Below, piece after piece: positions 1 to 10,560 of a DNA stretch of 64,000 bases (position 1 is the first letter of the stretch; each line of letters opens with the position of its first letter). Location: positions 86,147,884-86,211,883 of the forward strand of contig CM043944.1 of the NCBI GenBank assembly GCA_014529385.2, in the 5' to 3' direction. This DNA is from Adiantum capillus-veneris. Lineage: Eukaryota > Streptophyta > Polypodiopsida > Polypodiales > Pteridaceae. Made by a program: the position numbers and the translations under genes. Under the pieces are notes generated by a model. The model saw nothing but the letters and a program-made list of their open reading frames with translations, was not told the DNA's origin and ran no database searches.

Positions 1-1033
1 AGGATTTCATTAATGTTTTTTGTGTGTTTTTTTATTTCAATAAAAGGCCTTTGAAGCTTGTGTTTACACTTAGCTTCAAATCAGCTTCTTTTGCAAATAA
101 AAAGATCAAGAGGCTTCTCTACACAAAGGGGGTGCTTGCTCAAGGATGCACAAAGAGAATGAATAGGTGTAATCCTTCCATGATTTTTCTCTCTTCTCAT
201 CTCTTCATTCTCTTGCTTGGCTTAAGTGAAATTTGCTTCTAAAATATTGTTCTTTCATGTTCAAAAGCTAGGTATCCTAAAGTTTCAACACTTTGCTTTG
301 TGAAAATTAACTCATCACAAATTGGTTTTATGTGTGCTAATCATATGTAATTGGCCTTGACCTTAGGTTAATGTAGGTTCATTTCTCATTAGCCCGAGAC
401 TCTTAGTGATAGTTTTAATACTCCATTCATTTTTTACATGACCTAGGGATATGATTATGCTTTAGTCCTTTAGTCCAATTTCCATAAAGCATCTCATAAT
501 GGAAGCAATAAAGTGCTAAAAAATGAATCAATGAAGCAAAAAAGTATCAATAAAAAGTAGCAAAAATGCTACTAGACACATGAAAAGAAAATTTATATGT
601 TATGTTGTGTCTATGTGAGGCCTAGCGCCTTATTGGCACTTGGCAAGCGAGGGGAATCACCTTGACTCGCTTGGTCAAGGCCCTATGCTGATAGGGGTTA
701 GCCATTGCCTTGGTAGGCTAGTAGGCTTTTGGAACACCTTCTTGAGGGTTCAAGGAGCTGAGAGTCGCACCTAGACTTGCCTTGGGGTGGTAGCCTTGTG
801 ATGTGTTTTATTTTTTTCAATGATTGACAAAAAAAAACTTCCATGAGCTTCAAAAAGCTTTAACAATGTACTAATAGATTAGGAGCTTTTTTATAGCCCG
901 TAGACATGATAGACTTGGATGATTTATTAAGATTGTTCACATAGTTTTTAGGCTAATAGGTTTATGAACTTGCAATAGCCTAGGGTCATAATTGATTGCT
1001 TATGTTTCATGCATAAAACTAAAATTTCAAGTG
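1..1033. other. Unassigned AT-rich sequence
   Basis: No coding frame with a recognisable domain and no RNA gene is visible. The only longish frame (24-242) has low-complexity composition and no family resemblance. The stretch ends at the target duplication GTTTA of the Copia element that follows. Confidence 0.5.
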
Positions 1034-1038
1034 GTTTA

Positions 1039-1230
1039 TGTTGGGGTATAAAGCCCAATGTGGTCGCCCAGGTAAGTGGGCAGGCCGCCAGGTATGTACA
1101 CATATTCTTTTGTTAAAACCTAATAAGAACTCACTATGCTTTACACATTACAATAGAGCGAGTTCACCATATCGTCGTGCTCTTCTTCTCGCACTCTCTC
1201 TCGCGTCGCACTTTCGCTCATACTCCTTCA
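1039..1230 (+). repeat. 5' LTR of Copia-1
   Basis: 192 bp beginning TGTTGGGGTATAAAG and ending CTCCTTCA, so it has the canonical TG...CA ends. A TATAAA sits only about nine bases from the LTR start, leaving almost no room for upstream U3 control sequence. A TCTTCTTCTCGCACTCTCTC pyrimidine-rich stretch lies near the end. It matches the copies at 6376, 20646 and 22549 over its whole length. Confidence 0.95.
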
Positions 1231-1232
1231 AC

Positions 1233-1244
1233 TGGTATCAGAGC
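1233..1244 (+). promoter_or_regulatory. Primer-binding site, initiator-Met tRNA type
   Basis: TGGTATCAGAGC lies two bases after the 5' LTR. This is the standard plant Copia primer site complementary to the 3' end of initiator methionine tRNA, from which minus-strand DNA synthesis starts. Its position fixes the LTR end. Confidence 0.9.
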
Positions 1245-2317
1245 TCAGATCGAGGCTCGAGGCAGCACTGCAGGAGGCTAGAGTCACCAGCTCATATTGG
1301 AGTGAAATTCGACAGGCAAAGACATGGCCCCAAATCCTGTGGGGTAGCCCGTGGGGCTAGGTGTGCTCAGAATTTCATTCTGAGGTCATCTCGATCACCG
1401 TTCGGCTTCGACAAAGTTCTGCGCAGGCCATTTTCGACTACGTGGTCTCAGCGGGTGCAGATCCGACTCTGCAAATTTGGGGTTTTCGGCCTACGACTGC
1501 AGGTGCTGAGGATATCGACACTCCCAGAGTGTTGATTTGTGGCTGTCTACACATCGAAGGACGGCTCACAGTTCTTGGAGGCATGTCACATACGACACGG
1601 GCGCATCTACACACAGACTATAGGCGACATCCACTAGTTCATCAAGTAGCTTGTGTTTGCTACTTGATATTCCAGATTTCATCCTGACATTGCAGGTACT
1701 TCCACATGGGATGTATTGTCAGAGATGATGTATGTTTGTTGAGGGTTTGCTGGCTCTAAGTCACGCAGCAAACAACCGCTGCAGCGGTTACAGCATATAG
1801 TGGAAAATTTGTGGGTGTATGACTTTGTGGGAAGTCTATGTACTGTCAGATTTACTGCAGCCTTTGTTGAGGGTTGAGTGGGGTTTTATTGAGCTGGGGG
1901 ATTCTCGAATGTTGAGATCCTTTCGGTGATACAGGTCTTGGAGCGATCCCTCGAGCACCCTTAGATAGGCAGCTAGGATGTATTGACTGTGAGTTAGACA
2001 GTTGGGATTTCATCTTTGCTTTAATGCCGTTGAGGCATTGTCACAGTCTATGCTTACAGGACAGTGACAGGACAGTGAGAGACAGTACAGGTGCAGGACA
2101 GGTTTACCCGCAGCTTACAGTGTCAAAGAGACAGTGTTTTTTGAGCTGTTTTTTTAGTACACCAGAGCCATTTTCCAAAGGAGACTCTGCCGAAATTTAT
2201 GCAGAATCTGAAGCTTTCTTGGTTCATTTGACAGGTTGATATTGGTTCAGAGGTCAGTTTACAGGGGAAACTCTGCTGAATTTTTCCCAGGAAGGTAAAC
2301 CACTGTGAAGCGTAGCT
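1245..2317 (+). other. Untranslated leader of Copia-1
   Basis: About 1.07 kb between primer site and gag start. It contains several short open frames but none resembles a protein. Its first ~210 bases are retained in Copia-2 (20852-21062); the deletion in that copy begins after position 1455 here. It presumably holds the packaging signal, but nothing in the sequence lets me place it. Confidence 0.6.
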
Positions 2318-4132
2318 ATGGCTGGATCACAGGACACTGCTCTTTACAATATCAAGAAGCTGGATGGAACCAATTTCCCATTGTGGAAGAAGCAAATTTG
2401 GCACGTGTTGGTACAAAAGAAGCAGATAAAACCTATAAAGCTCAAGGGGATAAAACCAGAAGATATGGAGGAAGATGAATGGAGCGAAATGGATGAATTG
2501 GCACTTTCTACCATTATGCTGACTTTGGCAGAAAGCGTTTACTTCAATGTAGCAGACGAGATTTCGGCTTATCAAGCATGGTTAAAGCTGAGTGATCTTT
2601 ATGAGAAGCAGAATGCAGCTTCATAGGTATACTGGCTTAAGAAGCTTGTTGACTTGAAGATGAAATAAGGGACACCTATGTCCAATCATCTGAATGAATT
2701 CAACACAATCTACAGTCAGTTGTCAGCTCAAGGTGTCAAGTTTGATGAACCTGTTAGAGCTATGTACCTGTTGATCACATTGCTGGAAAGTTGGGACACT
2801 TTTCGCACAGCTTTGAGTAATTCTGCACCTCTAGATGGTTTGAACATAGCAGGTGTAGAAGGAAGTCTGCTTACTGAAGAAACCAATAGAAAAACAATGG
2901 ACAAAGGCAAAGGAACAACCTTAGTTGTCAGGGGAAGGACCAGAGAAAAGTATAAAGGTGGAAAGAGGAATCAGTCTCGTAGCAAGTCCCGCAGTGCTAA
3001 AGGCAAGAGTGACATAGAATGCTACCATTGTGGCAAGAAGGGTCACATGAAAAGAGACTGCAGAGAATGGAAAGCCAAAAAAGGCAAAGAGAAAGCTGAA
3101 GACCATGGTGAGAAGAACAAGTCCTCAGTGAAGATTCAAGAAATAAATGTGACAAACACTGTTGCAGAGGATGACAGTCTAGTGTCAGGAGACATCTACT
3201 TCTTGAAGAATACAATGGACTCAGCTCTTCTTACAGCATCTGATGGAAATGCACTGAGTGACTGGATTATAGACTCAGGGGCATCACTTCATGTGTCTCC
3301 AAACAAGGAGTGGTTTACCTCTTATGTGACCACTAAAGATCATGTTCGGCTAGGCAATGGGCAGACATGTGAGATCTTAGGTGTTGGAGATGTACAATTG
3401 AAGTTTCAGAATGGCTCTTCTTTCACGCTGAAGAATGTGAGACATGTTCCCGCAATTACAAAGAGCTTGATCAGCACAGGTTTACTTGATGATGCTGGCT
3501 ACGTCACCACTTTTGGACAGAACATGTGGAAGATATCCAAGGGTTCTATGACAGTAGCACATGGAGTAAAGTCTGGAGGACTTTACATGATTTATGTATC
3601 AAATGTCTCTAAAAATGTAATCAATGTAACCGAGCAGCCGAACGTTTCTTTGTGGCATAGCCGGTTAGGACATATGTCCAAGAAGGGAATGGAAATCTTG
3701 TCTCGTTCTGGTTATTTGCCTGGCTTTTCATTTAATGATTTTGAATTCTGTGAACATTGTCTGTATGGTAAGCAAACACAACAACCACATAAGCATAGAA
3801 GCAGTAGAAGAGATACACAGTTGGCACTTGTTCAAAGTGATTTGTGTGGACCTATGCCTAACCTATCTCTAGGGGGAGCTTCTTACTTTATGACATTTAT
3901 AGATGATTACTCGAGAAAAGTATGGGTTTACTTTCTCAAGCACAAGGATGAAGCGTTTAGTGTTTTCAAAACCTTTGTGACACTTGTGGAGAATCAGAGT
4001 GGCAAGAAGCTTAAATGCTTACGCACTGACAATGGTGGAGAGTATGTTTCAAAAGCCTTTCAGGACTTTTGTGAGTCAAAAGGTATAAAACGTGAACTTA
4101 CGACTCCTTACAATCCTTTGCTGAGAGGATGA
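2318..4132 (+). pseudogene. Copia-1 gag, protease and integrase core (broken)
   Basis: Starts at ATG 2318 with a gag N-terminus (MAGSQ..., 'LDGTNFPLWKKQI'). Two in-frame stops, TAG at 2624 and TAA at 2666, interrupt gag, after which the same frame stays open to 4132. It carries a zinc knuckle CYHCGKKGHMKRDC (about 3020-3062), an aspartic protease motif WIIDSGAS (about 3264), and the integrase HHCC region starting LWHSRLGH (about 3651). The catalytic D, D and E follow in SDLCGP, RTDNGGEY and DFCESKG. The frame is lost just before 4130, where roughly ten bases expected between NP and AERMNR appear to be missing. Family assignment to Copia is firm from domain order; lineage is not determined. 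Confidence 0.9.
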
Positions 4133-5168
4133 ATAGGACCATACAAGAGAAAGTCAGAAGTATGTTGTCTAATGCACAGCTGCCAAATGGGTTTTGGGCT
4201 GAAGCTGTATCAACAGCTATTCATCTTGTAAATAGATCTCCTAGCAAGGTTTTGCAGAAGGATTCAGTGCCAGAGATGGTATGGTCAGGAAAAATGCCCT
4301 CATACAAGCATCTCAGAGTCTTTGGCTGTGCGGCATATACTCACGTTCCAAAGGAATTTAGGAACAAACTTGAGCCAAAGAGTAGAAAGTGCATCTTTCT
4401 AGGCTATGGTAATTCTGGTGAGATGGGGTAGAGATTTTGGGATCCCGAATCCAGAGAGGTTGTCCGCAGCAATGATGTTCACTTTAATGAATCCAAATAT
4501 CATTCTAATCCAGAGAGGGTTGAGGAGATTAGAAGAGTTGTCTTCCAAGAAGATGGACCTACACGTGCAAGACAAAATGTCAGGGCTCAAGAGGAGCAAG
4601 GACAGGATAGAGTGGAACCACAGGTTGTGGCTGAGCCTGAGCCACCTATTGTGCATAGATCTGGACATGTCACGCGACCTCCTGATAGGTTTGTTCCATC
4701 TATGAAATATGTCATGTTGACTGATTGCAATGAGCCTTCATGTTACACGGAAGCAGTGCAAATGAAGGACTCCGGGAATTGGCAATTGGCCATGCAGTCG
4801 AAGATGACAGCTCTGCATAAAAACCAGACATGGAAGCTAGTTAAATTACCACGGGGCAAAAGGCTCTACCCTGTAAATGGGTTTACAGGTATAAGATCAC
4901 CGCTCATGATAGTCAGCCAAAGTACAAAGCAAGGCTTGTTGCCAAGGGCTTTAAGCAAGAACAAGGCATTGACTTTGATGAAGTCTTCTCTCCGGTGGTC
5001 AAAATGACTACATTGAGATGCTTTCTTGCATTGGTTGCCATATTAGATTTGGTGTTGCACCAAAGGGATGTTAAGACAGAGTTCTTGCATGGTGATTTAG
5101 ATGTGGAAATTTACATGGAGCGGCCAGAAGGGTTTGTTGAGAAAGGCAAGGAAGATTGGGTATGCTAG
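4129..5168 (+). pseudogene. Copia-1 integrase C-terminus and RT N-terminus (broken)
   Basis: Continues the polyprotein after the frameshift near 4125: MNRTIQEKVRSML, VFGCAAYTHVP and KCIFLGYG are typical of the Copia integrase C-terminal region. A TAG at 4429 replaces a Tyr codon before RFWDPE. The same frame resumes to 5007, where it has already slipped near 4880 inside what should be the RT start (KWVYR-like). A second frame then carries the RT core, with KARLVAKGFKQEQGIDF and EIYMERPEGFV, until a TAG at 5166 that replaces the Gln codon still intact in Copia-2. Confidence 0.85.
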
Positions 5169-6286
5169 TTGTTAAAGAGTCTTTATGGCTTAAAACAATC
5201 ACCGAGGGCATGGTACCATAAATTCCACAAGTTTATGCTTTCTCAAGGCTACAAACGTAGGGAGTTCGATCACTGTCTATATACAAAGAAGGCTAAGGAT
5301 GGTAGTTGGATGATCCTTATTTTGTATGTGGATGACATGTTGATTGTTGGCAAGCACTTGGAAGAAATTTCAGCTTTGAAGTCAAAGATGGCAAAATCGT
5401 TTGACATGAAAGACATGGGTGAGGCAAGTCATATACTTGGTATGCGCATTGAGAGAGAGACAGATCAAAGAAGTTCATTTGGTTATCTCAAACAGAGTAT
5501 ATTGACAAGGTTTTGCAACGTTTCAATATGGAGAAGGGAAAGGCACTGAGTGTTCCATTGCCACCATATGTGAAACTTAGCAAGCAAGATTGTCCTGTGT
5601 GTGAGGAAGAACATGCTGAAATGGATAAGATTCCATATGCGTCTGCAGTGGGTAGTTTGATGTATGCAATGATTGCTACTCTCCCAGACATTGCATTTGC
5701 AATGGGAGTAGTAAGTCGATATATGTCAAACCCAGGCAAGAAACATTGGGAGGCAGTGAAAGGAATATTGAGATACCTGAAAGCTACAAAGAGTATGCGT
5801 ATATGCTATGGGAGTCAGGAGCTAAGTGTAAAGGGTTTTACAGACTCAGATTATGCAGGTGACTTAGACAACAGAAGGTCTACTTCAGGGTATGTCTTTA
5901 CATTGGCTGGTGGAGCAGTATCATGGCGTTCTAGATTACAAGATTGTGTTACTCAGTCTACTACAGAGGCTGAATATGTTGCAGCATCAGAGGCATGCAA
6001 AGAATCAATTTGGCTTAATCGACTAGTAACAGATTTGGGAATCAAAGAAGAGATGCCTGTGTTATATTGTGATAGTCAATGTGCTATACAATTGGCTCGC
6101 AATCCAGTTTATCACTCAAAGACAAAGCATGTGGATGTGAAGTATCATTTCATCAGGGAAATGCTCGAGGATAAGCAACTTCAGCTTGTCAAAGTTCACA
6201 CCATAGAAAATCCTGCTGATCTACTTACAAAAGGACTTCCCTCAGAGAGCTTTGCGCATTTTCGCAAGCAGTTAGGTGTAGGGTAG
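5169..6286 (+). pseudogene. Copia-1 RT active site and RNase H (broken)
   Basis: The first frame (5169-5549) has LLKSLYGLKQSPRAWY and the RT catalytic motif LYVDDMLIVG, so the active site is still present. It breaks at a GA run around 5450-5462. The next frame (5513-6286) continues with FNMEKGKALSVPLPPYV, the RNase H signature FTDSDYAGDLDNRRS, STTEAEYVAAS, and the C-terminal HSKTKHVDVKYHFIRE and ADLLTKGLP blocks. The stop at 6284 is the natural polyprotein end. The GA-run frameshift is shared with Copia-2. Confidence 0.92.
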
Positions 6287-6349
6287 TACATCACTTCTCT
6301 ACATCTCTTGTATATTAGCTTGTATAGTAGCTTCTCTCACACTTAAAGT

Positions 6350-6401
6350 ACCACATTGGACTTTAAGTGGGAGGTTGTTGGGGTATAAAGCCCAATGTGG
6401 T
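6350..6401 (+). promoter_or_regulatory. Polypurine tract and inverted repeat spanning the 3' LTR edge
   Basis: AAGTGGGAGGT immediately precedes the 3' LTR and is the plus-strand primer. CCACATTGGACTTTA before it and TATAAAGCCCAATGTGG inside the LTR are near-perfect inverted copies, so the RNA or single-strand DNA could fold across the LTR boundary. The same arrangement occurs at 22523-22574 in Copia-2. Confidence 0.7.
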
Positions 6402-6567
6402 TTCCCAGGTAAGTGGGCGGGCCGCCAGGTATGTACACATATTCTTTTGTAAAAACCTAATAAGAACTCACTATGCTCTACACATTACAGTAGAGCGAGT
6501 TCACCATATCGTTGTGCTCTTCTTCTCGCACTCTCTCTCGCGTCGCACTTCCGCTCGTACTCCTTCA
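6376..6567 (+). repeat. 3' LTR of Copia-1
   Basis: 192 bp, TGTTGGGG...CTCCTTCA, directly followed by the target duplication GTTTA. It is closer to the Copia-2 LTRs than to its own 5' partner at a few sites (for example GTAAAAACC and GCTCTACAC). Confidence 0.95.
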
Positions 6568-6572
6568 GTTTA

Positions 6573-8917
6573 ATCTTCACAATAGTTTAGATGTCTTTTT
6601 TGCTTTATGTTGTCTAGTTTTTTACTATGATTCACCCATCTTTTAGAATTAAATAATTCACTTTGCATGATTGTTCATTGTACTTTATGTTTTGTATCCT
6701 TGTTGGCCTTTAATGCTCATTACTTGTTCTTATGTCTTGCAGCTCAACATTTCTTCCATGGACTTGCTTTCTACCATGTCACCGTGTTTTGCTTCACCGG
6801 CACAAGAGGATGTGCACTAAATTAGGAAGAGGGGAATGTTAGCAGCGGCTAACACAGGCTACACCAATTTTTATGCACCAAGCTGTGGATGTGCTATAAT
6901 GCACAATATTTCCTGTTCATTGTATAGGGCCTTGGGCTCATTTAGGATTTCCAAAGTTGTATAAGTCTAAGCTAAAGAACTCAACTTTATCCCATAGTTG
7001 AAGGGTTTGAGGCCTAAAGCTATAAAGAGCCCTATGATTAATGAGAAGTCATTCTTGGGTGAGTTCTCCTCTTTGTAGAGTGGATGGTCATGAGGCTCAT
7101 GGGATTTCCATGCCCATGTAGCTCTTAATTTCTAATAATCAATTGCACTTTCTTTCTTATTTGTCTTCTTTGTTTTGATTATGTGGAGTGAGATTGTATT
7201 AGTATGATGGTAGATCTCTAATCCCTTTTTTGAGTTAATCGCTTCTATCCACACCATTGGCCATGTTGTATAAAGGTATGCCTTCCTTCTCTTCCTCTCT
7301 CTTTACAAGGTGTGGGGTTAGTGTGTGTGCATATGTATTCGCATTGAGGGGATGTACCGGAATGGACACACTAATGCGGAGTAGGTATGCTAATTGCATG
7401 CTTGTGTAGTTGTGTGATTAAGAGTTGTGATTAGAGTGATTGATGTGAGAGGTTAATTTCAATCACATGATTGTGTGCAAGTGAATAGCAAGTAGGAATG
7501 TGTAGTTGATTAGAGGAAGCCCTTTCCATGACTTCTCTTTATGATGAGTAGAAGGATCCCTTGAATCCTCTATGTCTATTCATCCTATGTTTGTGCTTCC
7601 ATGCCCTAGCCGGGTTTTCCGATCCACGGATTTGACAATTTTGTGGGTTGCGATTAGGTCATGCTACAATGCCTCCCTACACTCACTCAATTGGTTGACA
7701 TCCTTCGTAAAGCCCACTCTTCACTTTCACCTCTTGGATAGAGCTTTTTGGACTCGCTCATTGCTCCACTAGTATTCTTTCTTTTGCTTCATTGTCATTG
7801 GGATATATTCTTCATTTTCCTCTGTATCAAATTGTACACTACGTGGTCTACCCCTGGTTTTGCATTGACTTGCCTCCATTACATATCCAGGTTTATGTGA
7901 ACTTGTATCGAGTGCATTTTCCTTCTCCTTTCCCTTTGCACAGTCTTTTTGTCACCCTTCCATCACAGGCGCCTCATACAAGGGATTCCCTGCAACCAAG
8001 TCTTTCAATATACTTGCAATATAAGTAGGATTTGGAGATTCTCTTTGTTTGTAAGAGTGCGTTTTATTTATGAGCTCCATCTATAGGGGTTGGGTATGTA
8101 CGCTATGATTTCAAAGTTGTATTGTTGGAGTAAGCCATTTAGCTGACACTCGATACATGACCAACCCTAAAGCCAAGCATGCCAACCATGCACCCTTATG
8201 TGCATGCATGCATCCCACTACATAGATTTCCCTAAAGAGATGCTTCTTATAGTCACATGATATTCACTATAGCCACACGGTATAGCCACATATTGCTTGA
8301 CCTTTCTCCCACATGTGATGAAAATCACTTTCCAACATTTAATGTCACTTTCCATTTTTGAGTCTATAAATGGCCACCATGCAAAGCATGTAATCCTCTC
8401 TCAAAATCTAATACAATCATTATATTCATTTGAATATGAATGCTTCACTTTTTTATCCGCCATAGCCTTTCAAGTTTTAGGTAATTCTTTTTTTTTTTTA
8501 ATTGAAAAAATATCCAAAAAGATTACATAGAAGGCATTCACACAATAGCCAACTTAGAACAGCATTGTCATGCTCTTGTAATAGCTCTAGTAAATACATT
8601 TTTAAAGACAAAATTTAAGTTAATGGTGTAAGGTCCCTCCCTAAACCCTAGAGCCATTCAAAACTTTTTTTAGTGTAGAAAATAATTTAGAAAAGCAAGA
8701 CCGACAAAGAAGTCATGAGGACAACGAGACTTTACTCCAGAATGAAAAGACAAGGATATTTTGGATAAAAAATTACGTCATTCCTATTTTTTCCAAAAAG
8801 ATTAAGATTATTTTTATACTTCTTCGTGAAGATCCGCGTGGGAACTGATCTAGATCGGGAACTGGGAGAAAAAGGGACTAACTTGATTGAAAGATAAAGT
8901 TAAGAGATAAGAACTAA
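6573..8917. other. Non-coding stretch, no gene recognised
   Basis: No frame with a recognisable domain. A TG-start candidate (TGTTGGAGTAAG near 8132) and a TATA-like TCTATAAATGG near 8351 resemble parts of an LTR, but no second copy or primer site is visible to support that. A poly-T tract lies at about 8488-8499. Nothing else can be assigned. Confidence 0.4.
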
Positions 8918-9042
8918 GAAGAAAAATTGGTGTCCAATAGGAATTAAGAAGAGAATTGGGGTCCAATAGCATTTGAGAAGAGAAATAGGGTCCAATAGCA
9001 TTTGTGAAGAGAATTTGGGGTCCAATAGGAATTGAGAAGAAA
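8918..9042. repeat. ~30-bp minisatellite, about four copies
   Basis: Units of 29-30 bp built on GAAGAGAAATTGGGGTCCAA followed by TAGNATTTGA are repeated about four times with point differences. The unit contains GGTCCAATAG, so the reverse strand shows repeated CTATTGGACC. Confidence 0.75.
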
Positions 9043-9058
9043 ATTCCACCCACCATTT

Positions 9059-9068
9059 CCTATATAAA
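9059..9068 (+). promoter_or_regulatory. TATA-box-like site CCTATATAAA
   Basis: CCTATATAAACACC is a good plant TATA context and is followed by a pyrimidine-rich stretch with a tandem ~30-bp duplication (CTCTCTTGAAGGCCAAACCC at about 9188 and 9219). No coding frame follows, so it may belong to a decayed LTR or lost gene. Nothing proves activity. Confidence 0.3.
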
Positions 9069-9402
9069 CACCCCCTCTCCTTTGTATTTTTAGACACATA
9101 TATTGCTAAGCTACTTGCATACTTGCCATGCTCAAGACTATGCTTAAGTAAATCAAGGTTTCCATTAAACCTTGCTCTTGCTCTCTCCCTCTCTTGAAGG
9201 CCAAACCCTCAACTCTCTTCCTCTCTTGAAGGCCAAACCCTTAAGGGTTTTGTGAAGAAGATCCTCTCTCCTTCCTCTTCATCCTAAATCCCTTTCCTTC
9301 CTTCTTGAGCCTCACATCTCTTCAAGAAGGACTTCAACCCCACTTTCCTCTTGCTTAGAGGAGGTAATCTTCATTTCTAGTAGGATTAATTAATCCATGT
9401 GT

Positions 9403-10560
9403 TTTAATACTAGGAAGGTTTATGTGCATCATTTTAGGTTTAAACTTTAATGGTAACCTTGGAATTAGGGTTAAGTATTAATGGTTGTTATGCATCATTA
9501 AATTACGCTTCAAAGGTAGATTTGAACTCGTAAGTTAAGCTTTAATGGTAACCTTGCACTTAGATGTAAGCTTTAGTGATTACTTTGCATTTTTAGGTTA
9601 TAAGCTTTAATGGAAACCTTGCACTTAGGGTTAAGTGATAAGAGTATATACGCATCATAAAGTTAAGCTTCAAAGGTAGATTTGCACTCGTAAGCTAAGC
9701 TTTAATGGTAACTTTGCACTTAGATGTAAGCTTTAGTGATTACCTTGCATTTTTAGGTTTTAAGCTTTAATGGAAACCTTGCAATTAGGGTCAAGTGATA
9801 AGAAGATCTACGCATCATAAAGTTAAGCTTCAAAGGTAGATTTGCACCCGTAAGCTAAGCTTTAATGGTAACTTTGCACTTAGATGTAAGCTTTAGTGAT
9901 TACCTTGCATTTTTAGGTGTTAAGCTTTAATAGCCGAAACCTTGCAATTAGGGTTAAGTGATAAGAGTATCTACGCATCATAAAGTTAAGCTTCAAAGGT
10001 AGATTTGTACTCGTAAGCTAAGCTTTAGTGATTACCTTGCATTTTTAGGTTTTAAGCTTTAATGGAAACCTTGCAATTAGGGTTAAGTGATAAGAGTATC
10101 TACGCATCATAAAGTTAAGCTTCAAAGGTAGATTTGTACTTGTAAGCTAAGCTTTAATGGTAACCTTGCACTTAGATGTAAGCTTTAGTGATTCCCTTGC
10201 ATTTTTAGGTTTAAGCTTTAATAGAAACCTTACAATTAGGGTCAACTGATAAGAGTATCTATGCATCATAAAGTTAAGCTTCAAAGGTAGATTTGCTCTC
10301 GTAAGATAAGCTTTAATGGTAGCTTTGCACTTAGGTGTAAGCTTTAGTGACTACCTTGCATTTTTAGGTTTAAGCTTTAATGGAAACCTCGCAAATAGGT
10401 TAAGTGCTAAAAGTATCGATACATCATTAAGCTAAGTTTCAAAGGTAGATTTGCACTCTTAAGCTAAGCATTAATGGTAACTTTGCACTTAGGTGTAAGC
10501 TTTAGTGACTACCTTGTATTTTAGGTTTAAGCTTTAATGGAAAGCTCGAAAACTCATAAA
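9403..10560. repeat. Tandem array, ~160-bp unit, about seven copies
   Basis: The marker GCTTCAAAGGTAGATTT recurs at about 9507, 9667, 9827, 9990, 10120, 10278 and (as GTTTC) 10436, so the unit is about 160 bp. The fifth interval is 130 bp because a TTAATGGTAACTTTGCACTT segment is missing. Each unit itself contains three related ~40-bp sub-blocks built on AAGCTTTAATGG and CTTGCATTTTTAGG. Outer copies are more diverged than inner ones, as expected of unequal crossing-over. No coding frame runs through it. Confidence 0.9.

Larger units (their letters stand above)
1039..6567 (+). mobile_element. Full-length Ty1/Copia LTR retrotransposon (Copia-1)
   Basis: A complete 5,529-bp Copia element. Two 192-bp LTRs (TGTTGGGG...CTTCA) flank an initiator-Met primer site, a ~1 kb leader, then gag, protease, integrase, reverse transcriptase and RNase H in Copia order, and a purine-rich tract before the 3' LTR. 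The element is bounded by a perfect 5-bp target duplication GTTTA at 1034-1038 and 6568-6572, so both ends are exact. The LTRs differ at about 9 of 192 positions by eye, so the insertion is not very recent. The polyprotein frame is broken by at least four in-frame stops and three frameshifts, so it cannot encode its own machinery. A deletion derivative of the same family lies at 20646-22740. Confidence 0.95.

Noticed and set aside
8132-8480. LTR with TGTTGGAG start and TATAAAT box
   Set aside because: No second copy, primer site or target duplication could be found to support it.
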